A stretch of DNA of 64,000 nucleotides from Muricoccus harenae (GCF_009848505.1 NZ_WWDL01000020.1:41145-105144), one strand, 5' to 3'. Numbered from the stretch's first letter, positions 1-9,409 are shown. Notes: a model not told the origin generated them from the letters alone. Program-made: numbers and translations.

Positions 1-107
1 GCCGGCACCACGCCACCTCAACGAGCTGACCCTACGGCGCTCCGGACAGGATTGACGACCGCAACAACTTTGGGAAGGCCAGGCATCCCCCGCCCGGCCA
101 TCCCGCT

Positions 108-401
108 TCACCTGGCGGGGCTGGCGGAGGCTGGCAGCCTGATCAGGTATCGCGCCGGCAAGGCCTCACCTCGGGCCTTCACCTCGTTGACGCTCAGGAA
201 TGCCGCATCGGCCCGGAGCGCCATATGAAGGGCCAGGCACCAGCACAGCCCGAGATATCCCCCGAGCACCGCGCCGATCCATGCCTCCCGAGCCATGACT
301 TCGCAGCAGGCAGCCCCCAGGCTCACGGCGCCGAAGAACAAGAGCAGGGTCACCAAGCCGATAGTCCCGCGGCCTCCGTCTCCCAATGCCTTGCTTATCA
401 T
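108..401 (-). CDS. small two-helix membrane protein, unknown function
   Basis: 97-residue protein with two hydrophobic stretches (about residues 14-36 and 40-62) and a polar C-terminal tail, so a small inner-membrane protein is likely. I recognise no family. The ATG is preceded, after five bases, by a run of 11 G on the sense strand that would act as the ribosome binding site. It stands alone, facing away from the next gene. The composition looks like a real protein, but the call rests only on the reading frame and the hydrophobic pattern. Confidence 0.5.
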   Translation of the reverse strand: MISKALGDGGRGTIGLVTLLLFFGAVSLGAACCEVMAREAWIGAVLGGYLGLCWCLALHMALRADAAFLSVNEVKARGEALPARYLIRLPASASPAR

Positions 402-406
402 GCGTT

Positions 407-417
407 CCCCCCCCCCC
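407..417. repeat. homopolymer tract, C11 (G11 on the minus strand)
   Basis: Eleven consecutive C on the plus strand. On the minus strand this is G11 ending five bases before the ATG of the small membrane protein, exactly where a Shine-Dalgarno sequence belongs. A tract of this length is prone to slippage, and to sequencing error. Confidence 0.85.
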
Positions 418-731
418 GCTTCTTGAGGGACCTGTGGTCCCCAATGTCGAGCCAGCAGCCTCTTACACTAGCAGGGCTCCTCTGAGACTTGCATTATCGA
501 AAGCTATCGACCTCCACCATTCTGGCGTCTTACCGCCTAGCCGGGCCCTTCTCACACTCGGAACGAGCCAGTTGGCTATTATGAGTTCCGCCAAATGGTG
601 CTGCGCTCCGCCGCCCGCTCTCGGCGCCAGATAGGTTGGAGATACAGGCGGCAGGAAATTATCCCCGGCCCATGTCACGTACCAGCTCGCTCGTTTTCAG
701 GCAGAGCGCCCATGACGGACAGAGGGACGAG

Positions 732-1198
732 ATGAAGATCCTGGTGATCGGCGGAACCGGGCTCATCGGTTCAGAGCCTGTCAGCAGGCTTCGCGAGTGG
801 GGGCATGAGGCGGTCCCGGCATCCCCGGCCCTGGGTGTGAACACCATGACGGGAGAGGGCCTATCCCAGGCAACGCTGGTCTACGAGCACATCTTTCCGA
901 ACGTCCCGGTCAAGAGCATCAAGGCCGTTCTCGTGGAGTATGGGCCAGGCGGCTTGTCGCCCGCCCACACCCATCCTGCCCCGGCCTTCATCTACGCCAC
1001 AGTGCTGGAGGGAGCGATCCGGAGCCAGGTCAGTGACAGGCCCGCGACCGTTCACCGCGCCGACGAAAGCCTCTCCGAAGTGCCGGGAGACCGGCACGCC
1101 GTCAGCGAGAACGTGACGACACGGAACCCGCGCGCCTGCTGGCCGTGTTCGTCGTCGACACGGAGAAGACCAAACTGACAACGCCGTTCGGCGGCTGA
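732..1198 (+). pseudogene. broken fusion of an SDR N-terminus and a cupin protein
   Basis: Translation from the ATG at 732, behind an AGAGGGACGAG ribosome binding site, begins like an NAD(P)-binding SDR/NmrA-type protein, with the glycine-rich GGTGLIG motif at residues 7-13. After about 45 residues it changes abruptly to a cupin domain with the metal-site pattern HTHP. Near position 1115 the frame shifts: the natural cupin end (ARLLAVFVVDTEKTK) continues in the next frame to a TGA at 1196-1198, while the open frame runs into an unrelated tail. The simplest reading is a deletion that joined two neighbouring genes, plus a later frameshift. The SDR part lacks its catalytic half. Very unlikely to make a working enzyme. 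Confidence 0.75.
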
Positions 1199-1242
1199 CA
1201 TTACTTCCGGGATCATGCGCGGCATGACATCGCGGCGGCAGC

Positions 1243-1644
1243 CTACCCGTCCAGCTCCGCGCAGTGCTTCATCACCGCGGCACCTGTAAGGTTCCAGGTG
1301 GTAATACCGCCGACCATCAGGACCTGCACAAGTCCTTCGGCGAGTTCGGGCAAGGTCAGGCCAAGGCGCATGGCAGCGGCTGCGTGGTTCTTCGCCCCGT
1401 TCGTTTGCCCGGCGAGCGTGTCCAGCAAGGCGAAGATGAGCTCCTTCGTCTTCAGGTCCAGCGCGCCCCCGTTGCCGACATCCCGCATGACAAAGTCGCG
1501 CATAAGTCCGTAGCCTGCGAAGGCACCGGGGGCGTGCTCTGCAAGCAGGACGAAATTGTCAGGCACTCGGCCAAAGGTTGCCATGAAGCTCGCCATGCCT
1601 TGCTTGATCGCTGCGTCAGTGACATCGGTCATGTCCATCTCCAT
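1243..1644 (-). CDS. carboxymuconolactone decarboxylase (CMD/AhpD-like) family protein
   Basis: 133 residues, all-helical in appearance, with the CMD-family core of a helix carrying LKTKELI followed by a conserved NHAAAAMRLG segment. CMD-fold proteins include gamma-carboxymuconolactone decarboxylase and AhpD-like peroxidase partners. The CxxC pair of AhpD is absent here (the region reads LAGQTNGAKNH), so a thiol-peroxidase role is unlikely. No pathway partners are adjacent. The start is uncertain because ATG codons at 1644, 1638 and 1632 are all usable. Substrate unknown. Confidence 0.7.
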   Translation of the reverse strand: MEMDMTDVTDAAIKQGMASFMATFGRVPDNFVLLAEHAPGAFAGYGLMRDFVMRDVGNGGALDLKTKELIFALLDTLAGQTNGAKNHAAAAMRLGLTLPELAEGLVQVLMVGGITTWNLTGAAVMKHCAELDG

Positions 1645-1779
1645 GCGGCATCAACTGCCAAGGCCACGTTCCGGGCGCGAGCAGCTTGCCATTGCACCAT
1701 AGCAATCGTGCTCGGCAGCACCATGGCGGAGATCGGCTGGCGGCATGAACCTCAAGGCCAGGACCAAGCTACCTTTTGA

Positions 1780-3381
1780 TCACCGGATAACAGGCTGCGC
1801 GCCGCCAGCGCTTTCACGAACCAAGCACCAGTGCCGCTTGTCGGCCACTGGCGCGCAGCCTTGAAAGAAGCTCGCGCGGCAGGAGCGATTGCCCTGTGTC
1901 TGCCACCGTTTCGCGACCAGGCAATGTTGCCAGTTTGCTTCGCCCGATGCCGCTCCCTCCAGATAGAGGGTCTCGAGCCATAGCGATCCCAGCCGGTTGA
2001 ACACCGGGGCCAGTTCGTCGACCCATTCCCATTTCGCTGGCCGCGCCGGGCGCGCCAGGGCGATCGCGCCACGCGCCACGGCACGGCGATAGCCCTGCAG
2101 GAAATGGGACTCCAGCCGCACGCCGAAGGAACCACCTTGCAGGCCGATCACCGCCTCGGCGACGGTGGTTTCGCAGGTGTCGGGTAAGATCAGCGCCGTC
2201 GGGAAGGCCAGGGCGGTGCCGGGGAATGTGCCAGCCCGGGCGAAGAGATCGATGTCGAAGAAATAGCTGACCACCCTCATCCGCGCGGCCGTCGCCCTCA
2301 ATCGGGCAAGCTCCTGGCCGGGTGGAATGCGGTCCCACTGCCGGCCGAGTACCGCCCAGACCTTTGCCGCCTGGGCATATGCAGGATCGGTCGCGGCCCA
2401 GTGCGTTTCCAAGTCGCGCCCGAAGCCGCGGCCCTCCCCGGCCCGCCGCTGCTTCAGCAGGCGCAACATCACTTCCTCCGCACCCACCGCACCCCAGGAG
2501 ACGACATGCGCCAGCTTGTGCGGCACTTCTTCTGCATCCAGATAGGTCTGCAGCAGATAACCGAGGCCCTGCGCGGTGAGCCCACCCTGGCTCTGCCCGG
2601 TGAAGACCACCTCCCCTCCGTTCGGATCGCGCGCATAGGCAGCGGCGTCGTGGATCAGGCGGAGCGCGGCGGTGGAGACGAATTGCGCCCGCCCGAGCGT
2701 CAGGCCCGATGCCCAACTGCGGAAGTCGCGATGCGCGAAGACATGCGTGCCGGCAATGGCGTAGATCCGGTGCGGCGCCCGCCGCCGCATGGGGCGGGAC
2801 TGCAGCACCAGCGCGGCAAATCCGGTGAAGGCATCCGTGTAGAGCCCGGCGACATCATAGTCGCGCAGTTCCCCCGCGGCTTCCGAATGCACCAGCCGCG
2901 CAGGTTCCCCGGCAATGGCGGCTTCGGCGCTGTGCCGGATGTCATATGCACGGTCGGCCGCCTTGACCGTGGCTTCGTCCAGCATCCAGAGCGGAGCGAT
3001 TCGGGAGCGGGTATCCTCCCGCACGGCGGATGCCTCGTGCGGCGACAGATAGGTCGTGGCGTGATGCCCTTGCGGCGCGTTGAGTTCGCGCAGCGAGTCC
3101 AGATGCAGCTCGATTCGCAGCTGCCCTTCCGCGGTGCCGATGGACGTGCGGACGCCGTGTCGGGCCAAGACCTCGCGGGCGAAGGGCGGGAGACCGGAGA
3201 AGAGCAGGCTGAGACTCCGCCCGCCCTGCGCTTCGGCATCGGTGCACCGCGCCAGCTGCTCGGAGGCGGTACGACCGCGTAATTCCTGCGCCGACACTGC
3301 GGCGACAGAGAGGAAGCAGAGAAGAACGCTCGACACGGCCAGGAGTGTGCGGCGGAGGATCAGTGGGATGATACCGCTCAT
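1780..3381 (-). CDS. secreted alpha/beta-hydrolase (lipase-like) protein
   Basis: 533 residues from the ATG at 3381, chosen because AAAGCGG lies upstream and a clean signal peptide follows (hydrophobic core about residues 6-28, cleavage likely after VSA). The central part carries GQSQGG at residues 262-267, a nucleophile-elbow pattern with Ser264, in a context resembling DUF2974/class 3 lipase-like proteins. The C-terminal third contains several cysteines that could form disulfides after export. An ester or lipid substrate is an inference from the fold only; the other triad residues were not assigned. It is a single gene with no obvious partners. Confidence 0.6.
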   Translation of the reverse strand: MSGIIPLILRRTLLAVSSVLLCFLSVAAVSAQELRGRTASEQLARCTDAEAQGGRSLSLLFSGLPPFAREVLARHGVRTSIGTAEGQLRIELHLDSLRELNAPQGHHATTYLSPHEASAVREDTRSRIAPLWMLDEATVKAADRAYDIRHSAEAAIAGEPARLVHSEAAGELRDYDVAGLYTDAFTGFAALVLQSRPMRRRAPHRIYAIAGTHVFAHRDFRSWASGLTLGRAQFVSTAALRLIHDAAAYARDPNGGEVVFTGQSQGGLTAQGLGYLLQTYLDAEEVPHKLAHVVSWGAVGAEEVMLRLLKQRRAGEGRGFGRDLETHWAATDPAYAQAAKVWAVLGRQWDRIPPGQELARLRATAARMRVVSYFFDIDLFARAGTFPGTALAFPTALILPDTCETTVAEAVIGLQGGSFGVRLESHFLQGYRRAVARGAIALARPARPAKWEWVDELAPVFNRLGSLWLETLYLEGAASGEANWQHCLVAKRWQTQGNRSCRASFFQGCAPVADKRHWCLVRESAGGAQPVIR

Positions 3382-3787
3382 GCAGATCCGCTTTCGTGAG
3401 TACATAGCCCAGGCCGTCCATGCGCCGTGAGGTCCCCCTCAATGCATCCGCCCAATCATGGAGCGGACGGCGAAGAATGACGAATGCCCGGCGCGAAGAC
3501 CACCGAGTGTGACCGGCAGGCTCCGCCCCGGCTCGGTGCCATTCAGCACCGGATCATGGACCTACCGGGATATGATGTTCACGGCACTCGTCACGACAGG
3601 ATAGGGTGACGGAGTGCACGGTGAGCAGCCTGATCGGTGTGCAGGTAGCCTTCGCCATTGGTGAACAGCTGCCAGGGGGTGCATGCTTGGAGCCTCCTGC
3701 CAGGGCATTCAGGCCCCTGCCCGGCGTTAGCGCCGCGCCTCGAGTGCCAAGCGGGTCAGGGGCAGCAGGTCTGCCGCATAGCGCGCC
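3382..3787. other. gap without a convincing gene
   Basis: About 400 bases between the start of the hydrolase gene and the end of the MarC gene. Open frames here are rich in Arg, Pro and Ala and look like random GC-rich translation. It should contain the hydrolase promoter, but I see no strong promoter or repeat. Confidence 0.5.
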
Positions 3788-4423
3788 TCAGGACGGCGCA
3801 ACCAGAAGCTCCCGGATCCCGTCCACCACGAACTGCACCGCGAGTGCCGTGAGGAGAACGCCGAGGAGCCGCGACAACACGATGCTGCCCGTCCGCCCGA
3901 GAAGACCGGAGATGCGCTCCGATGCCATGAACACGCAAAGGCATGCCAGCATCACGGCGCATACGAGCAGCAGAAGTAGCAGTACGGCCATGACATTGCC
4001 ATCGCTGCGGGAGGCCAGCAGGATCACCGCCGTGATGGCGCCTGGTCCGGCCATAAGGGGAATCGCCAGGGGAAAGGCTGCAATATCGCGCATATGATCC
4101 TGACGGACCGCGACCTCCGCCGTCGCCTGCTTTCGATCGGTTCGGCGTTCGAAGACCATCTCGAAGGCAATCCAGAAGAGGAGCAGGCCACCCCCGATCC
4201 GGAAGGCCGGCAGTTCCACACCGAGCCAATGCAGCAATGACTGTCCGCCAACGACAAAGAAGGTCAGGATAAGAAGCGCGATGAGAGTCGCCCGCAGTGC
4301 CACGATGCGCCGCTCATGCTTCGTCATCCCCTCCGTCACGGAGAGAAAGATCGGCGCGATGCCGACAGGATCCACGGTCACGAGGAGGGTGACCAGTGCG
4401 GAAAGCAGGGCATCGGTGCTCAT
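3788..4423 (-). CDS. MarC family (UPF0056) membrane protein
   Basis: 211 residues from the ATG at 4423, the start that fits the family N-terminus; the open frame extends further upstream without coding character. Six hydrophobic segments span the sequence, with the family features TVDPVGIAPIFL near the first helix and PLAIPLMAGPGAI in the middle. MarC proteins are inner-membrane proteins once linked, wrongly, to multiple antibiotic resistance; their transport role is unproven. The neighbouring SDR gene is divergent, so the roughly 195-base gap at 4424-4617 should hold both promoters. Confidence 0.85.
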   Translation of the reverse strand: MSTDALLSALVTLLVTVDPVGIAPIFLSVTEGMTKHERRIVALRATLIALLILTFFVVGGQSLLHWLGVELPAFRIGGGLLLFWIAFEMVFERRTDRKQATAEVAVRQDHMRDIAAFPLAIPLMAGPGAITAVILLASRSDGNVMAVLLLLLLVCAVMLACLCVFMASERISGLLGRTGSIVLSRLLGVLLTALAVQFVVDGIRELLVAPS

Positions 4424-4617
4424 CTGGTGCCATGAACCTCGGGCAGGACATGTGGGCTTGATCCATGCCTCGTGGCCAGCGGGCTGACCAGCCCCGTGCT
4501 TGGCGCCTCGGGGCCTCTCCACTCCGCCGCGACACAGCTTGCGAGCCCCGTCGCACAACGCGCACGACCAGCGCGCGTTGTGTGCCGAGGCACAGGGAAG
4601 GCGGGAGCAAAGCCATC

Positions 4618-5622
4618 GTGCAGGACCTGCGGAACAGCACCGTGGTGGTCACCGGTGCCTCGAGCGGCATCGGGCTGGCCCTCGCCCTGGCATTCGCCCG
4701 CCAGGGAGCCAAGCTCGTGCTGGCTGCCAGACAGCAGGAGCCACTCCGGGATGCGGCCAGGCTGTGCGAGGAAGCGGGATCGCCCCGCGCCCTTCCGGTG
4801 CCCACCGATGTATCCGACGCCTCCCAGGTCACCGCGCTGGCCCAGGAAGCGGCCGCTGCCTTCGGGCGCATCGACGTCTGGGCCAATATCGCCGGCGTGG
4901 CCGCCGCCGGGCCCTTCGAGAGCATCCCGATGGAGACCCAGGCGCAACTCGTCGCCATCAACCTGACCGGCGTGATGAACGGGTCCCATGTCGCGCTGAA
5001 GCATATGCTTGGCTCCGGCGGTGGGCAGGGCGTCATCATTAACATGGCCTCGATCGCCGGCCGGGTGCCGCAGCCCTTCACGGCCGCCTATAGCGCCAGC
5101 AAGTTCGGGGTCGCCGGCTTCACCGATGCGTTGCGATGCGAAGCGTTGGCGCGTTCCGGCGTGCAGGTCTGCGGCGTGTATCCCAGCTTCGTCGATACGC
5201 CGGCCCTGCGGCACGCCGCGAATTACACGGGCCGGGGCCTGCGGCCGGTGCCGCCGGTCCTGGACCCCGCTGTCGTGGCCGAGCGGATCGTCCAGCTCGC
5301 GCGTGCTCCGCGCCGCGCGGTGCATGTCGGCGCGCCGAACAGGCTCGTGCCGGTCTATGCGCTTGCCCCCGAGATCGTCGGCCGGCTGATCGGATGGCTG
5401 GGGATGCGGTTCCTCCTGCATCATGGCCCACCGGCCGCGGCAAGCAACGGAACGATCCTTGCACCCATGGCGGACGGAGTGGGGATGCGGGACGGCTGGG
5501 GCGGCGCCACGCAGCGGCGGGCGCAACATCTCGGACTGCTGGCCACCGTCGGTATCGCTACATTCCTGCTCGGGCGCCAACTGATCGCGCGGTCTTCAGC
5601 GGGAGCCTCCGCCCGCCGCTAG
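4618..5622 (+). CDS. short-chain dehydrogenase/reductase with C-terminal hydrophobic tail (paralogue A)
   Basis: 334 residues from a GTG at 4618. This start aligns with the ATG of the paralogue at 6936-7925 (both begin xxLRxxTVVxxGASSG) and has GGCGGGAG upstream. The NAD(P)-binding motif TGASSGIG lies at residues 12-19 and the catalytic YSASK follows about 145 residues later, so an NAD(P)H-dependent oxidoreductase is expected. Beyond the usual 250-residue SDR core is an 80-residue extension with conserved NYTGRGLRP and a hydrophobic segment near the end, suggesting membrane association. About 60 percent identical by eye to the second paralogue. Substrate unknown. Confidence 0.85.
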   Translation: MQDLRNSTVVVTGASSGIGLALALAFARQGAKLVLAARQQEPLRDAARLCEEAGSPRALPVPTDVSDASQVTALAQEAAAAFGRIDVWANIAGVAAAGPFESIPMETQAQLVAINLTGVMNGSHVALKHMLGSGGGQGVIINMASIAGRVPQPFTAAYSASKFGVAGFTDALRCEALARSGVQVCGVYPSFVDTPALRHAANYTGRGLRPVPPVLDPAVVAERIVQLARAPRRAVHVGAPNRLVPVYALAPEIVGRLIGWLGMRFLLHHGPPAAASNGTILAPMADGVGMRDGWGGATQRRAQHLGLLATVGIATFLLGRQLIARSSAGASARR

Positions 5623-5775
5623 AGGAGGCGTGCTGCCGGCTGGTGACGCCGTGGGCGCGTCATGCTCCAGGGCCGGACGGCCGATCGCGGGCGTAGCGGA
5701 ACCTCGGCCCCGTGGCGGCCGCAGCGGCACGGAGCCGCTTTCCCTCGCCAGGAAATGCAGCCTCGCCTTGTGGCG

Positions 5776-6936
5776 TCAGTGCCGGTGCTCCGACCCGATC
5801 ACCCCATCCGGCGGGGCGGCGCCCGCGGGAAGGAGCATGTTGGCAAGCGCAGCCCTGGTGACGGCGAAGCCTGTCCGGTTCCGCATCAGCTCGATCTCCC
5901 CCCTCTGCGCATGGCGCGTGGCATGGGACATGAGGCGGAGCCGGATATCGCCCGCATTGCGAAGCGCCTCGTCCGCCATCGCGATGGCACCCTGGTGATG
6001 GGTCGTCATCATGGCGATGAAGCGCTGATCGAATTCGGCCGGGCCGGTGCGCCGCAGCGCCTCCATCTCCTCCTGCGGCAGCATTCCCGGCATGGTGGCG
6101 TGCTCCTCCGCACTGGCCGGCGGCAGGGCCTCGCCGAACCAGCTGCGCCACCACTGCTCGAAGATGGCGATCTCTCCCTTCTGGTCCGCCACCATCAGCC
6201 GCGCCAGAACGCCGAGCCGCGGATCCTGCGCCCGTTCCACGCCCAGCAGCCCGAGTTCCACCCCTTGCGCGTGATGGGCCGCCATCCGCCGCATATAGCC
6301 TTGGTCGAAGGCGACATCGCCACCCAGATGCGGAAGCTCCCGCCCCTGCCAGCCCAGGAAGGCCACCACGCCCAGCACGCAGATGCCGGCAGCAGCAAGG
6401 CCGTTCCACACCAGGGCGAAACGGCGATGGGGCGAGGTCCGCCGCCCCGATACCCAGTCACGGAGCCAGGGGAAGATCGGGTAGAGCGAGGCCGAGGTGA
6501 GATGCACCAGCAGCCCGATCCAATAGGGCTGGTTGAGGGTGAAGATGGGCTGCCAGAACGGCAGGACGGGTACCAGGAACAGCCATTCCGAGGCGGAGGT
6601 GAAGACGGCCCATGGCCCGGCAAGCAGCAGGATCGTGCCGGGGCGGAGGCCCGCCGTCCACCGGCCGAGCAGCCCGAAGAAGAGGACGGCCCAGGAGAAG
6701 TCGGCCCATTGGTGGAACAGGATGCCGCCGAGGATGACCAGCCAGCTCGGCTCCGTCTGGATCACGGGATCGCGGAACGGGATGGCCGCCACGATCATCC
6801 AGTCCACCACCACATCCCGGCCGATCCGCGCTGCCAGGAATTGCGAGATCAGGGTGGAGTAGGTGCTGGTGATCAGGCCGAGAAGGGCGGCGGCTTTCCA
6901 GTTGATGGCCCAGGCGGAACGCGACGCAGCCGCCAT
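5776..6936 (-). CDS. multi-pass membrane protein with C-terminal DUF305 domain
   Basis: 386 residues. The N-terminal half has about five hydrophobic segments (a GLITSTYS helix, an ILGGILFHQWADFSW helix and others). The C-terminal half is a DUF305 (ferritin-like) domain with two HH motifs, MAAHHAQG and MMTTHHQG, typical of secreted copper-associated DUF305 proteins. The fusion suggests a periplasmic metal-linked domain tethered to the inner membrane. The ATG overlaps the TGA of the upstream SDR gene by one base (TGATG), so the two are translationally coupled. The metal and the role are inference. Confidence 0.8.
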   Translation of the reverse strand: MAAASRSAWAINWKAAALLGLITSTYSTLISQFLAARIGRDVVVDWMIVAAIPFRDPVIQTEPSWLVILGGILFHQWADFSWAVLFFGLLGRWTAGLRPGTILLLAGPWAVFTSASEWLFLVPVLPFWQPIFTLNQPYWIGLLVHLTSASLYPIFPWLRDWVSGRRTSPHRRFALVWNGLAAAGICVLGVVAFLGWQGRELPHLGGDVAFDQGYMRRMAAHHAQGVELGLLGVERAQDPRLGVLARLMVADQKGEIAIFEQWWRSWFGEALPPASAEEHATMPGMLPQEEMEALRRTGPAEFDQRFIAMMTTHHQGAIAMADEALRNAGDIRLRLMSHATRHAQRGEIELMRNRTGFAVTRAALANMLLPAGAAPPDGVIGSEHRH

Positions 6937-7925
6937 CACCTCCTTCCTCGCATGCCAAGACCCACACTCAGGGCCAGGAGGCCGATTGGCACCGCGGCGA
7001 GGAGTGCCAGCGAGGCGGTCAGGGATGTGGCCGTGCCAGGATCCGGCCGCCAGCCGCCGCGGGTAGTGGTGCCCTCCGCCACGGGATCGAACAGCGTGCC
7101 TTCCGTGGCCGGGGCTGGCTGCCCCGAATGCAGCAGGAAGCCTTCCATCATCTTCCCGGCGGTCCGCCCCGTCGCCTCTGGCGCCACTGCATAGGGCACC
7201 GCCAGCGCGTTGTGCAGGCCGAGATGCAGCGAGCGGCGCGGATATTGCGCCAGACTGACAATCCCCTCCGCCACCTTCTCGGGGTCCAGCACCGGCGGGA
7301 TTGGACGCAGCGTCCGCCCGGTATAGTTCGCGGAATGTAGATTCGTGGGCGTGTCCACGAAGCCGGGATAGACGCCGCAAACCTTCACGCCCGACCGCGC
7401 GGAGACTTCGTCGCGCAATGCTTCGGTGAAGCCGGTGACGCCGTATTTGCTGGCGGTATAGGCCGCCGCGAAGGGCATCGGCATGCGCCCGCCGATCGAC
7501 GACATGTTGATGAGGACGCCCCGCCCCTGGCGCAGCATGTGCGGCAACGCCGCGTGGCAGCCATTCATGACGCCGATGAGATTCACCTGCACCAGCCGCG
7601 CCTGTGCCTCGACGGGGATCTCCTCGAAAGCGCCCCACATGCTTAGCCCGGCCATGTTCACCCAGACATCGATGCGACCGAAGCGCTCCATGGCGGCCGA
7701 GGCGAGCGCCCCCATCTGTCTTGGGTCCGTCACATCGGCCACCAGGCCCACAGCCTCCGCGGCGCCGGTCTCATTGCAACGGAGGGCCGCCTGCTTCACC
7801 GCCTCCTCGCGCCGCGCCGCGAGGACGAGATTGCACCCGAGCCGAGCGAAGGCGAGGGCAGACGCCAACCCCATGCCGCTCGATGCACCGGCGATCACCA
7901 CGGTCTGGTCGCGAAGGTTCCGCAT
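6936..7925 (-). CDS. short-chain dehydrogenase/reductase with C-terminal hydrophobic tail (paralogue B)
   Basis: 329 residues from the ATG at 7925. It has the cofactor motif AGASSGMG near residue 12, the NMAG motif, and the catalytic Tyr-Lys as YTASK. The C-terminal extension matches paralogue A (NYTGRTLRP, then a GGW segment and a final hydrophobic stretch), so the two form a subfamily of SDRs longer than the usual 250 residues. It is the first gene of a two-gene unit with the DUF305 membrane protein, overlapping it by one base. Reaction unknown. Coupling to a membrane metal protein hints at a redox role at the membrane. Confidence 0.85.
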   Translation of the reverse strand: MRNLRDQTVVIAGASSGMGLASALAFARLGCNLVLAARREEAVKQAALRCNETGAAEAVGLVADVTDPRQMGALASAAMERFGRIDVWVNMAGLSMWGAFEEIPVEAQARLVQVNLIGVMNGCHAALPHMLRQGRGVLINMSSIGGRMPMPFAAAYTASKYGVTGFTEALRDEVSARSGVKVCGVYPGFVDTPTNLHSANYTGRTLRPIPPVLDPEKVAEGIVSLAQYPRRSLHLGLHNALAVPYAVAPEATGRTAGKMMEGFLLHSGQPAPATEGTLFDPVAEGTTTRGGWRPDPGTATSLTASLALLAAVPIGLLALSVGLGMRGRR

Positions 7926-8161
7926 GGCGGCGTTCCCGGACTGTTCAGAGGACTGTTCAGGATTGGCGCAGCGGTAACGCCCCCGGGTGCGAAGCGTTCC
8001 GCCCGGACTGTGCGGGCATCCATCCCACCGCACATCTGAGCGGGGCACTGTTCACGAACCGCCTCGGCCGCAGCAACGGCCCCATCCAATGCGCCGGTGA
8101 AACGCAGCGACGCCGCGCCGGTTAGCACAGGGTCCCCATCGCCTGGGGCCGGGAGACGCCT

Positions 8162-9409
8162 ATGCGGCAGGAGCAGCGCGCGGAGCGCGCGCTGGACGCG
8201 CTCAGCTTCTTCGTTTCCGATGCCCGCTACGGGCTCGGTGCCTTCCTCGGCGTCTACCTGATGACCGAGCATGGCTGGGACGCGGGAAGCATCGGCGCGG
8301 CGCTCTCAATCGGCGGCCTGACCGGACTGGTGTCCCAGGCACCGCTCGGTGCGCTCGTCGACGCCGTGCGGGCCAAGCGGGCCCTGATCGCCATTGCGGT
8401 CGTGGTAGTCACGGCGACCTGCCTCGTGATCCCTCTCGCGCCCCAGTTCTGGTCGGTGGCGGTGGCGGGGCTGATCGGCGCGCTGGCCGGCGTCACCATC
8501 GGGCCGACCCTCGCCGCCATCGGGCTCGGCGTCGTCGGGCCCGCCCGCTTCGCCCGGCGGGCCGGGCGGAACGAGGCGCTGTTCCACGCCGGGGACGGCG
8601 CCATCAGCCTGGCGATCCTGCTCACCGCCCCCTTTTTTGGGAACCAGGTTCTGTTCTGGTCAATGGGCTTCACGGCCTTGGCGAGCGTCGCGGCGGCCGC
8701 GGCGGTTCCCCGGAATGCCATCGACCACGAGGTCGCGAGGGGCCTGCCACCGGGCGACATGGACCACACGGTGCGGCCCTCGGCCTGGAGCGTGTTGCTG
8801 GCGTCGAGGCCCCTGCTGGTCTTCGCGGCCTGCGGCGCCCTGTTCCACCTGGCCAATGCGTCCATGCTGGTGCTGGTGTCGCAGAAGCTCGCGCTGCAGA
8901 ATCTCGGCCAAGGCATCGCCCTGACGGCAGCCTCGGCGATCGCGGCGCAATCCGTGATGGTGCCTGTGGCGGCGCTGGCCGGGGCGCGGGCGGATGCCTG
9001 GGGGCGCAAGCCGCTGCTGCTGGCCGCCTTCATCGCGCTCGCCCTGCGCGGGGCGCTCTACACCCTATCCGACAACACGGCCTGGCTGATCACGGTGCAA
9101 CTGCTCGACGGCGTCGGCGCGGGGCTGATCGGCGCGCTGTTCCCGGTTGTGGTCGCCGACCTGACGCGCGGCAGCGGGCATTTCGCGGCTGCCCAGGGCG
9201 TGGTGGGCACGGTGCACGGGATCGGCGGCGTGCTCAGCATGGTGATCGCCGGCCAGCTGGTGGTGCATGCCGGCTACGACGTCACCTTCCTCACCCTGGC
9301 CGCGGTCGCCGCCCTGGGCGCTGCCCTGTTCTGGCTCGCCATGCCCGAAACCCGTGGGGCGACAGCACTGGCCACGGCCGGCCCTGCTGTTCCGAAGCCC
9401 GCAGAATAG
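8162..9409 (+). CDS. MFS transporter, 12 helices
   Basis: 415 residues with about twelve hydrophobic segments and the MFS loop motif between helices 2 and 3 (GALVDAVRAKRA). A GGGAGACG ribosome binding site precedes the ATG. The second half repeats the loop pattern as GARADAWGRKP. This layout fits a proton-driven drug or metabolite exporter; the cargo cannot be read from the sequence. It is divergent from the SDR/DUF305 unit and lies upstream of the GntR cassette, but is separated from it by about 220 bases that carry GntR operators. Confidence 0.85.
   Translation: MRQEQRAERALDALSFFVSDARYGLGAFLGVYLMTEHGWDAGSIGAALSIGGLTGLVSQAPLGALVDAVRAKRALIAIAVVVVTATCLVIPLAPQFWSVAVAGLIGALAGVTIGPTLAAIGLGVVGPARFARRAGRNEALFHAGDGAISLAILLTAPFFGNQVLFWSMGFTALASVAAAAAVPRNAIDHEVARGLPPGDMDHTVRPSAWSVLLASRPLLVFAACGALFHLANASMLVLVSQKLALQNLGQGIALTAASAIAAQSVMVPVAALAGARADAWGRKPLLLAAFIALALRGALYTLSDNTAWLITVQLLDGVGAGLIGALFPVVVADLTRGSGHFAAAQGVVGTVHGIGGVLSMVIAGQLVVHAGYDVTFLTLAAVAALGAALFWLAMPETRGATALATAGPAVPKPAE

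Noticed and set aside
1..107. Possible end of a gene entering from the left (a frame closing with a stop at 53-55)
   Set aside because: Only 17 codons are visible, with no recognisable family, so it cannot be supported.
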